Shown here piece by piece: positions 1 through 7,000 of a DNA stretch of 64,000 nt (its first letter is position 1; the number at the start of each line of letters is the position of its first letter). Source of the DNA: JBJYIN01 sp046237015 (lineage in GTDB: Bacteria; Pseudomonadota; Gammaproteobacteria; Enterobacterales; Enterobacteriaceae); contig NZ_JBJYIN010000001.1 in assembly GCF_046237015.1 (NCBI RefSeq), forward strand, positions 310,001 through 374,000, read 5' to 3'. The notes below the pieces were generated by a model. That model worked only from the letters and a program-made list of their open reading frames with translations. It was not told where the DNA came from and searched no databases. Both the position numbers and the translations under genes were made by a program.

Positions 1-124
1 CATCGCCGTCTTGGTAATGGTGGACTTCAGACTTGATGGCAGCGATATCTTTGCCCATCAGCGAGACGATAATTTTTGGTGCGCCTTCGCCAAACACCTG
101 ATTTTTTACGGTTACGGTTTTCAT
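1..124 (-). CDS. aroD: 3-dehydroquinate dehydratase type I, N-terminal part (cut by window edge)
   Basis: Only the first 41 codons lie in the window. They begin MKTVTVKNQVFGEGAPKII and closely follow the start of E. coli AroD, a cytoplasmic class I dehydratase that converts 3-dehydroquinate to 3-dehydroshikimate through a Schiff-base lysine. The catalytic residues lie beyond the window edge and cannot be checked. The gene follows ydiB by 75 bases on the same strand, as in E. coli, so the two are probably cotranscribed. The gene symbol is secure from the N-terminus and the neighbour; whether the remainder is intact is unknown. Confidence 0.9.
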   Translation of the reverse strand, partial: MKTVTVKNQVFGEGAPKIIVSLMGKDIAAIKSEVHHYQDGD

Positions 125-199
125 GCTTTTCCCTTACGTCATCTTTTGCCACACGGTCTGGTAACGCGGCGTGAGAAATACACCGCGTACCGACGTGTT

Positions 200-1066
200 T
201 TAGGCGTTAAAGCCCATCACTTTTTTGATGTGTTCCAGCGGGAACTCTTTACCAGTCCAGAGCTTGAATTGCTCAGCCCCCTGCCACAGCAGCATGCCGT
301 AGCCATCAATGGTCTTGCAGCCTGCATCCATGGCCATTTGCAGCAGTTTGGTGATGTGCGGGTTGTAAACGCATTCGGTGACCAACAGTTCAGGGCGCAG
401 CATGGCGATATCGCTCACAACGCATTGGTCTTCCAGCGGTTTCATGCCGACCTTGGTGCCATTGGTCAGAATATCAGCGTGCGCAATAGCATCGGCGAAG
501 GCTTTCTGGTTCGTCAAATCACCGACCGTGACGGTGCAATCAGTGTTGTCATTCACGCGTTTAGCGAAAGCGAGCGCCTGTTCGTAAAATTCATCTTTAC
601 GGTTGAATAGCTTGATCTCTTTGATACCTTCAATCGCGGCCTGAGCACCAATTGCGGTTGACGCACCGCCCGAACCGACCAACACCATGGTTTTTCCTTG
701 AATATCAAAACCGCTTTCTTTGATGGCCCGAATATGCCCGGTACCATCGGTGTTATAACCACGTAAATACCCGTTATCGTTAACAATGGTATTAATCGCA
801 CCGACCAATTTGGCGGCCGGTGTTAATTCATCCACATATTGGCAGGCTAATTGTTTATTTGGCATGGAAACGCCAGTGCCGCGCATTTTCAGCGCTTTAA
901 GGCCTTCAATTGCTTTGCCAAACGTGGTGTTGTCTACTTCAAAGGCCATATAGGTGAAAGGCAACCCCGCTTTTTCTAACGCCTTGTTTTGCATTTCCGG
1001 CGAAAGACTGTGTCTGATGGGATAAGCCATTAATCCAATCAGTTCATATTTTGCGGTAACATCCAT
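200..1066 (-). CDS. ydiB: Quinate/shikimate 5-dehydrogenase YdiB
   Basis: The 288-residue product matches the length and sequence of E. coli YdiB, which oxidises or reduces quinate/3-dehydroquinate and shikimate/3-dehydroshikimate with NAD or NADP. The substrate-site pair Lys71 and Asp107 (in MPNK and YNTDGTG) is present, and the nucleotide-binding loop VGSGGAST follows at about residues 134-141. An ATG 18 bases further upstream exists, but the ATG at 1066 is preferred because AAGGAG sits about 8 bases before it and the protein then aligns from its first residue with the E. coli enzyme. It lies between ydiN and aroD on one strand, consistent with a role in using imported quinate or shikimate rather than in the main biosynthetic pathway. 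Confidence 0.96.
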   Translation of the reverse strand: MDVTAKYELIGLMAYPIRHSLSPEMQNKALEKAGLPFTYMAFEVDNTTFGKAIEGLKALKMRGTGVSMPNKQLACQYVDELTPAAKLVGAINTIVNDNGYLRGYNTDGTGHIRAIKESGFDIQGKTMVLVGSGGASTAIGAQAAIEGIKEIKLFNRKDEFYEQALAFAKRVNDNTDCTVTVGDLTNQKAFADAIAHADILTNGTKVGMKPLEDQCVVSDIAMLRPELLVTECVYNPHITKLLQMAMDAGCKTIDGYGMLLWQGAEQFKLWTGKEFPLEHIKKVMGFNA

Positions 1067-1197
1067 TCTAAACTCCTTACACAAGGTAATAATAGGTAGT
1101 GCAGTTATTCAGGCAATAGGCGGGCGCATATCGCGCAAACTGTCGATTGCCGTTCTGTTCAGGTTTTAATATCAATATTAACGTTATTATGGCGTCG

Positions 1198-2433
1198 CTA
1201 TTGAAAGAAACGTTCGCCGAAGCGTAAATCACTTTGCGGAATTCTGAACACTTTGTAATAGCGAATAAAAACTACGATGGCAGTAATAAAGGCCAGCAGG
1301 GCAAAAGCGATATCTAGCAAAATAATGTATTGCAGACCGATCTTTGACAGGTATCCCGTAATTAACGGAATTAAAAAGTTAGCCAGCCCGCCCATCATCA
1401 TATAAATACTGGTAACTTTAGCTTTGCTTTTTGGAAAGAATTCAGACATGACAGAAACGCCGAGTTGCAATATTCCGCCTGCGGCTGAAAAACCGATAAC
1501 AAAGGCACCCACATTACACACTAACGGTGATGGGTAGAGATAAATAATCGTGGCGGTAATCACCGAAACCCCGGTATTAAACACGTTAGCCCACACTGGG
1601 CGCACCATGCTTTTTAACAGCAGGGCGAAAATAAATACGCACACCAGTGACCCCATGCTGTAATACGAGATGGTTTTCAGCGCATCGGCTTCTGCCATAC
1701 CGGCAAAGGCCATGGCATATTTGGGCATCCAGACCACAATAACGTAGAAAGTAGAGAATGCGGCAACACCAAAAATGATGGAGGCAACCCCTTCCAACCA
1801 GGCAAGCGGCTTGCTGTTCATCTGCGGTAACTCTTTGGCGATGGAGGCATCTACCAACTGGCTGGGGAACTTGCTTCTCAGCAGCAGCAACGACACCAGT
1901 ACAAACAGAACGCCAGGGATGATCATCGCATAGCCATACCAGATGTGGCTGAGCAAAAGGTAGCTGACCAGCATCGGGTATAACATCTGGCCGAAGGAGA
2001 TCATGGCTTTTAATAAAATGACCGCTGAACCTGACGTTTTTGGATAACACTCCATCAGTGCCGGATAACCACCGGTATCTAGCGCAGCATTGGCAACGCC
2101 AACGCACACCGCCAGGCCGAAGGCGACAACCAGATTTGGACTGGCGGGAATACCAAAGAAGAACAAAATATATAAGCTAACGCCGAGCAGGATGACAAAG
2201 CGGCGGCCAAATTTGTCAGAGATCACCCCAAAGAAGAGAATACTGACCAATCGGCCTAAGCCAATACCCGAAATCAGATAGGCAATACCCGCATTGTCAG
2301 TACCAAATTTATCTGCAAGGGATGTCATATTTTGAGCCAGCGTAATAACGCTGACGCCATGTAAAAAATAACTGAGATAGATACCGATGACGGCTAATAA
2401 GAAGGGCGCATTGAAGGCCTTATTCTGGCTCAT
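1198..2433 (-). CDS. ydiN: MFS transporter YdiN (putative aromatic-acid permease)
   Basis: The 411-residue product is a 12-helix major facilitator superfamily protein very similar to E. coli YdiN (opening MSQNKAF, and the inner motif SDKFGRR between helices 2 and 3). The E. coli homologue has no firmly established substrate. Its place directly upstream of ydiB and aroD suggests import of quinate, shikimate or a related plant acid; that is inference from context. It is paralogous to the second transporter at 3995-5242, both sharing a GFSAAGG motif in the C-terminal half. The C-terminus is about ten residues shorter than E. coli YdiN. A 622-base divergent region separates it from the LysR gene. 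Confidence 0.93.
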   Translation of the reverse strand: MSQNKAFNAPFLLAVIGIYLSYFLHGVSVITLAQNMTSLADKFGTDNAGIAYLISGIGLGRLVSILFFGVISDKFGRRFVILLGVSLYILFFFGIPASPNLVVAFGLAVCVGVANAALDTGGYPALMECYPKTSGSAVILLKAMISFGQMLYPMLVSYLLLSHIWYGYAMIIPGVLFVLVSLLLLRSKFPSQLVDASIAKELPQMNSKPLAWLEGVASIIFGVAAFSTFYVIVVWMPKYAMAFAGMAEADALKTISYYSMGSLVCVFIFALLLKSMVRPVWANVFNTGVSVITATIIYLYPSPLVCNVGAFVIGFSAAGGILQLGVSVMSEFFPKSKAKVTSIYMMMGGLANFLIPLITGYLSKIGLQYIILLDIAFALLAFITAIVVFIRYYKVFRIPQSDLRFGERFFQ

Positions 2434-3055
2434 GCTTTTCTCCGCATTTCGTTAATGATTCTGTTTGTTGTTGATGTTTTTCATAACCAGGGATAGCGGT
2501 TTTCGTTTTTCCTGACCTTTTGTATTTAAATAATTGTCGATACTGCGCGAGATACTTTTCATTCTCGTTATTTAATATATTAAACGCGGATAATAATAAA
2601 TACGTAATATGCCGTTTTAGTTGCCAACTTTATTGCTGTGCAATGTGATGACACGGATAGATTGGATGTTGATGAAATGTTTTTATTTCACAAGTTCCCT
2701 ACAACAGCCTTGTTTGGAAAAGAAAGGGATACGTCACATTGTATTTACGACGAGATGCTATTTTGTGATCAGACAAACAGTATTATTTCCTCAATTTATT
2801 GAATGGCGTATATATGCCATAACACCATGTCATTCTTGTCCGCTTTATGTTTTTACTTATTAACAATTTCGTTACTCTATACCTTTTTGTTGCACTGACA
2901 GGTGTACCGCTTATATTGCACGGCACCGAAACAATGTTGCATTAGCGCTGTTTGACAGGAAGTTACAACGGTAAAAGCGAGATATGCTGGCAATAGGAAT
3001 CCACCAATCTCACTGCGTGCGAATAATGCCGTGATACCTTGCCAAGAGGCCGGTC
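2434..3055. other. Divergent intergenic region between ydiN and the LysR gene
   Basis: This 622-base region is AT-rich and must hold the start signals of ydiN (minus) and of the LysR regulator (plus). I looked for a convincing -35/-10 pair, a palindromic LysR T-N11-A operator and a symmetric CRP site. I found only isolated elements, such as TTGACA at 2952-2957 without a well-spaced -10 box. An 80-codon open frame at 2621-2863 has no recognisable features and is not called. The usual LysR autoregulatory operator would be expected here. Confidence 0.5.
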
Positions 3056-3955
3056 ATGAATTTAAAACAGCTCCATTACTTTAAACGCTTGGCTGAAAAG
3101 CAACATTATACCGAAGCGGCATCAAGCCTATTTATTACTCAGCCGTCGCTCAGCCACGCCATTGCCGAATTAGAGAAAGAACTGGGTGTGATGTTATTTG
3201 AAAAAACAGGCAGGAATGTACGTATCACTCATGCGGGCAAGCTTTTTTTACCCTATGTGGACAATGCGCTGCAGGAGCTGGAACATGGTCGTCTGGCTCT
3301 GCGTCAGATGTGTAGCCAGCAGGATGATGTCATCAATCTGGCGTTTATCTACACCATGGGCGAAACCGTGGTACCACGCCTGGTCGATCGTTTTGTCCAT
3401 CAGCCCGGTAATGACAACAAACGTTTTTGCTTTTATCAGGGCACCACGTCAGCGTTGGTGGAAGATCTGAAAGCGGACAAATACGATATGGCGATCTGTT
3501 CGCTGGTGGCGGATGAGAATGAAATAGAATTTTTGCCGCTGATAAGCCAGGAACTGGTGCTGGTAACCTCTTGCCAACACCCACTGGCACAGCAAGAGAA
3601 GGAAGATATCTCGCTGGAAGAGGCTATCGCTTACCCATTTATCTTCTTTTCACGGAAAAGTGGGCTGAGTCAGTTTATCGATAAGATGTTTATGCAGAAA
3701 AAGCTGATCCCGGAAATTGCGTGTTACGTTGAAGAAGATACCGCGATGGCAGGGTTGGTCAGCGTCAATTATGGCATTGCCGTGATGCCGCGCATCAGCA
3801 CGCTCTCACGCTCGGATCTGCATGTTCTGCGTATTCGCAAGCCCGGTCCAACGCGCTATATCTATTTGGCAACGCGTAAAGACAAAATGCTGTCAGCAGC
3901 AGCACAGGGGTTTAAAAAGTTTGTCTTTAGCGCCTGCCAGACCCTGCAATTTTAG
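3056..3955 (+). CDS. LysR-family transcriptional regulator of the ydi/aro block
   Basis: The 299-residue protein has an N-terminal winged helix-turn-helix (about residues 1-60, with YTEAASSLFITQPSLSHAIAELE) followed by a periplasmic-binding-like co-inducer domain. AAGAGG lies 7 bases before the ATG. It is transcribed away from ydiN and converges on ydiM with 39 bases between stops, so it sits inside the transporter/dehydrogenase block. LysR proteins commonly control an adjacent divergent gene and sense a pathway metabolite, so this one may respond to quinate or shikimate. As I recall it, the E. coli ydi cluster has no LysR gene at this place, so it looks inserted or lost in one lineage. I cannot assign an orthologue name. 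Confidence 0.9.
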   Translation: MNLKQLHYFKRLAEKQHYTEAASSLFITQPSLSHAIAELEKELGVMLFEKTGRNVRITHAGKLFLPYVDNALQELEHGRLALRQMCSQQDDVINLAFIYTMGETVVPRLVDRFVHQPGNDNKRFCFYQGTTSALVEDLKADKYDMAICSLVADENEIEFLPLISQELVLVTSCQHPLAQQEKEDISLEEAIAYPFIFFSRKSGLSQFIDKMFMQKKLIPEIACYVEEDTAMAGLVSVNYGIAVMPRISTLSRSDLHVLRIRKPGPTRYIYLATRKDKMLSAAAQGFKKFVFSACQTLQF

Positions 3956-3994
3956 CGCTTAACACCTCTGGACCAGTGGCACAGAGGCGTGGTA

Positions 3995-5242
3995 TCAGGA
4001 TGGACGACGCAGCGCACCGTCAACGTGTCGTTCATCCTCTGTCAGAAGGTTGTCGCGTGTTTTCCGATTACGGTAGCCAATAAACAGCGCCAGCAAGAAA
4101 CCGACAGCGGCAACCCCAGTATCAAACCACATAATGCTGGCAATACTGGTTTGTGAAAGCCTAGCAGTGATAAGAGGGATCGTGAAGGTAGCGATACTGC
4201 CGGCGCTATAGTAAATCGCGGTGGCTTTGCCTTTGGCATGGGGAAACCGTACCGCCATCAGCGTCAGCCCCAGTTGCAGCACGCCCCCCGCAGCGGAGAA
4301 GCCAATCACGAATGAAAACACAATAACCGTGTTTGGACTGGGATACAGGCACACACCCAGCAGTGCCACGAACGAAATAAACGTGTAGAGCATCAGCAGC
4401 GAGGTGGAACTGACGGTTTTCCTCACTAATACGGCGGAGATCACCACACAGAGCAGAGAGCCGACGGTGTAAATACTGAGCAGTTTGATGGACATGGTGT
4501 AACTCATGCCTGCCACAAACTGGCCATATTGTGCCAACCATTGGCTGATGAGGTAAAACGTTGCCATGGCGATGTAGCCATACAGCGTATAACTGGTGAG
4601 ATCCACCAACGAGCAGGCGTGTTGTGTGGTGGTGCGTGCTACTGGGGCTTCTGCAGCCAAGGTTTCCCGCACCACTTTTCCCGGATGGGCCGGGAAAGGA
4701 TAGCGGAACAGACAAATGCCGTTGAGCAGCATAATGCCTGCCGCGATGATAAACGACCAGCCAAACCACAGATCTGCCCAGACTAATAGACTGATGATCA
4801 TGGGCAGCAAGAATTGCCCACTGGAGACAAAGGCCTTAATTAAAATGTTGGCAGTGCTGGGGGAAGAGGGGAAGGCTTCCATCAACGATGGGTAGGTGCC
4901 AGAATCGAGGAAGCTGTTTGCCATCCCTGCGAGAAAGCCAAAACAATAGGCAGCGGCAATGCTCTGCGAGCCGAGAATGCCAAAGAAAAAGCCGAGATAG
5001 CATACCATTCCCAGATACACGAACGGTTTACGACCAAAACGGTCGGATAACATCCCAGCCAACATCAGCAGACTCAGTCTGCCAATGCCCAGCGATGAAA
5101 TGACGACAGACACCCCTGCGGCGTCGGTGTGCCACTGTTGCTCCAGATGCGGCATGTTCAGGCTAAGTAATATCACGCCCATGCCATGAACCAGATAATT
5201 GAGATATAACCCAAAGGCGGTTGGTATATATTTGTTTTTCAT
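3995..5242 (-). CDS. ydiM: MFS transporter YdiM (putative aromatic-acid permease)
   Basis: The 415-residue, 12-helix MFS protein follows E. coli YdiM closely through most of its length (NYLVHGMGV near the start, LSDRFGRKPF after helix 2, SQWLAQYGQFVAGMSYTMS mid-protein). It is a paralogue of YdiN. Substrate is not established; association with ydiB, aroD and a shikimate kinase points to shikimate, quinate or similar acids. It is separated from ydiN by the convergent LysR gene, so it is probably a separate transcript with its promoter in the 453-base gap upstream. Confidence 0.93.
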   Translation of the reverse strand: MKNKYIPTAFGLYLNYLVHGMGVILLSLNMPHLEQQWHTDAAGVSVVISSLGIGRLSLLMLAGMLSDRFGRKPFVYLGMVCYLGFFFGILGSQSIAAAYCFGFLAGMANSFLDSGTYPSLMEAFPSSPSTANILIKAFVSSGQFLLPMIISLLVWADLWFGWSFIIAAGIMLLNGICLFRYPFPAHPGKVVRETLAAEAPVARTTTQHACSLVDLTSYTLYGYIAMATFYLISQWLAQYGQFVAGMSYTMSIKLLSIYTVGSLLCVVISAVLVRKTVSSTSLLMLYTFISFVALLGVCLYPSPNTVIVFSFVIGFSAAGGVLQLGLTLMAVRFPHAKGKATAIYYSAGSIATFTIPLITARLSQTSIASIMWFDTGVAAVGFLLALFIGYRNRKTRDNLLTEDERHVDGALRRPS

Positions 5243-5695
5243 AGTTAGCCTTGTGAGAAAATGCCTGGGTGAAAAAACCTGTCATTTCCCTGCCCTGACG
5301 CATAATACCCGTTGTCTTTTAGTATCCTGTCGTGTTCAATCGACATAACCTACAGATCTACAGCCGGTTTTTAAGTTTTTTTGATGCTAGCAATCCCTTC
5401 GGGAAATGAATAATTCCTTTTTTTCTATTAATTCATAGATTGTTTCTATCGGCAAACCCGATAAATGTTATTGATGTTAATTTTTATGCTAAAAACCCTG
5501 ACATCCCTTTCTATTTATTCAATGAAAAAGATACGGATGTGTAACACGTGATAAATAATGTGGTATTCACTAAATTACCTTGAAGATCGCTGTGATTACC
5601 TCCCTGGCAATAAAATCGTTAATTTGTGATTTATCTCGCAATCAAAGAGTCTGGGGTAGCAAAAACATACATCGTATTATTTCTATTACCAGGAA
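5243..5695. other. AT-rich intergenic region upstream of ydiM
   Basis: This 453-base gap separates the shikimate kinase stop from the ydiM start, both read on the minus strand. It is noticeably AT-rich. The only site I can support is a CRP-like palindrome at 5625-5640, described separately. No ORF, terminator or repeat is convincing. The region probably holds the ydiM promoter. Confidence 0.5.
5622..5643. promoter_or_regulatory. Candidate CRP binding site upstream of ydiM
   Basis: TGTGA, six bases, then TCGCA lies at 5625-5640, one mismatch from the symmetric CRP core TGTGA-N6-TCACA, in AT-rich flanks. It is about 380 bases upstream of the ydiM start codon, far for a class I or II site unless the transcript has a long leader. 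Catabolite control would suit uptake of plant organic acids, but no promoter could be placed, so this is only a candidate. Confidence 0.35.
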
Positions 5696-6211
5696 TTATA
5701 AAGAAACGCAGAGTGCGTAAATTTGTTGTAATACCTCATCTTTCTCTTTATTCGCATCAATAACGTAATGTGCGCTTTCGTGATAAAGCGGATCGCGCTC
5801 GTTAATAATACCCGTAATCTCTTCAGTAATAGACAGACCTGTAAGTGAAGGACGCTGACTGACTGCCGGGTTTGATTTCAGTCGTGCTACTACGGTTTCG
5901 GCAGAGGTGGCAAGATAAAATACAATACCGTTATTTTTCATACAGAGACGTTTTTTTTCCGAGACCACCATCCCGCCGCCTGTCGCCACCACGGCATCAC
6001 ATAACATGACGTCTTCGAGAATCTGGCTTTCGATTTCACGGAAACGATCCCAGCCTTGCTCATCAACGATTTGTGCGATGGTTTTATTCGTTTTTTTTTG
6101 TACTAGATCGTCCGTATCAATAAAATGCCGAAGTAGCTGAGCGGCCAACATTTTCCCAACGGTTGTTTTACCAGATGCGCGCGGACCAACTAAAATAATC
6201 GAATGAGACAT
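5696..6211 (-). CDS. aroL: Shikimate kinase, AroL type
   Basis: The 171-residue protein is a complete P-loop shikimate kinase that phosphorylates shikimate to shikimate 3-phosphate with ATP. Visible signatures are the Walker A loop GPRASGKTT (residues 9-17), the magnesium/shikimate pair in DTD (32-34), Arg58 in FRE, the Gly-rich substrate loop ATGGGM (78-80), the lid arginine in QRPSLTG (Arg120) and Arg139 in NERDPLY. Length and motifs fit the AroL (type II) group. It starts 9 bases after ydiL, suggesting one transcript. In E. coli aroL lies elsewhere, next to yaiA; here it is built into the quinate/shikimate block, so it may be a second, dedicated kinase. Whether another aroL or aroK exists in the genome cannot be seen. 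Confidence 0.92.
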   Translation of the reverse strand: MSHSIILVGPRASGKTTVGKMLAAQLLRHFIDTDDLVQKKTNKTIAQIVDEQGWDRFREIESQILEDVMLCDAVVATGGGMVVSEKKRLCMKNNGIVFYLATSAETVVARLKSNPAVSQRPSLTGLSITEEITGIINERDPLYHESAHYVIDANKEKDEVLQQIYALCVSL

Positions 6212-6220
6212 CTATTATCC

Positions 6221-6577
6221 CTAACATAAATGTTCTAGGTTGTGTGCGTAAAGTTCGGCAGCGACAGATTGGTATATTTTCCACTCAATATAATCACCTT
6301 CGGTATAAACGGTACGAAAGTCAGCATAATCTGGGAAAAAACGCATAGTATTATTCCCGATGCGATTATTGATTTTCTCTATGATGGCATTAATCTGTTG
6401 CTTCCGTTTTTTATTCATCATCATCAATGTATCAATAACCTCAGTAGGTATCGGATGAGAGTCGTTTTCCCATAAACGCCAGGTTTCGCTTTCAGCCCCA
6501 TTTGCGATATAGGTTGCAGCTTCATCAATACTCATAAAAAATAATTGACGTAAGGCCTGTAGCTCTAAATGGTTCAT
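6221..6577 (-). CDS. ydiL: YdiL family protein (DUF1870)
   Basis: The 118-residue product matches E. coli YdiL in length and in its C-terminal half (NNRIGNNTMRFFPD and IYQSVAAELYAHNLE). The family has a helix-turn-helix-like fold and is of unknown function; a regulatory role has been suggested from structure only. Two adjacent ATG codons (6580 and 6577) are possible starts, with GGGAAG a few bases upstream; 6577 is chosen because the protein then aligns end to end with E. coli YdiL. It heads the minus-strand block just before the shikimate kinase, as ydiL heads the ydi cluster in E. coli. Confidence 0.88.
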   Translation of the reverse strand: MNHLELQALRQLFFMSIDEAATYIANGAESETWRLWENDSHPIPTEVIDTLMMMNKKRKQQINAIIEKINNRIGNNTMRFFPDYADFRTVYTEGDYIEWKIYQSVAAELYAHNLEHLC

Positions 6578-7000
6578 CATAATACAGCTTCCCAAAAAAA
6601 ATGAATATTCAAGTTAGTAAATAACATCATTTTCTATTAATCGGTTTGATTATTGTCACACTATTTTGTGCAACATTATTTATTTTGATTATGGCGTTGA
6701 AATGTAAATTATGGCTCATAATGTGTTGTAATGTCATATTTCCAATATAGCCACTAACACTTTGTTAGTCATATATTCACTCCAATCATCAGAACAACGC
6801 CTCATTTTTATCAAAAGCGTTCCAATGAGCAAAACTAAATAGCTTATGCCCGTCATACTTCAAGTTACATAAGCGTTGGCTATGTCATTCATGAGCCTCG
6901 TCTCGTTAGGACCGCTGCAAGCAACGCTCAAATCTGCTCCCAGCAGATTTATCATTCGATCCAAAAAACACTAAGTACTCCAAGTGGTTATTTTTTACTC
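6578..7000. other. Intergenic region between tmcA and ydiL
   Basis: This 423-base gap has two parts. The right half, next to the tmcA stop, holds an ERIC-like end joined to a structured element (6845-6952, described separately). The left half is AT-rich and should contain the ydiL promoter; I see no convincing -35/-10 pair, TyrR box or CRP site in it. Confidence 0.5.
6845..6952. repeat. ERIC-like end joined to structured intergenic repeat, copy C
   Basis: The first 45 bases (from TATGCCCGTCATACTTCAAG) match one end of the complete ERIC element found at 57163-57289. The rest diverges from ERIC and instead lines up with the structured repeats at 12560-12698 and 18939-19009. It contains a TGC-AA-GCA mini-hairpin and ends in a perfect 9-bp hairpin, AAATCTGCT-CCC-AGCAGATTT (6930-6950). 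The element lies just downstream of tmcA, where this last hairpin could act as its transcript end, although no run of T follows on the tmcA strand. Confidence 0.55.

Noticed and set aside
11..610. Plus-strand 199-codon open frame
   Set aside because: It lies opposite aroD and ydiB, which are clearly recognised; the translated product shows no domain features.
2621..2863. 80-codon open frame in the ydiN-LysR gap
   Set aside because: No ribosome-binding site or recognisable motif, and the composition is like the AT-rich gap around it.
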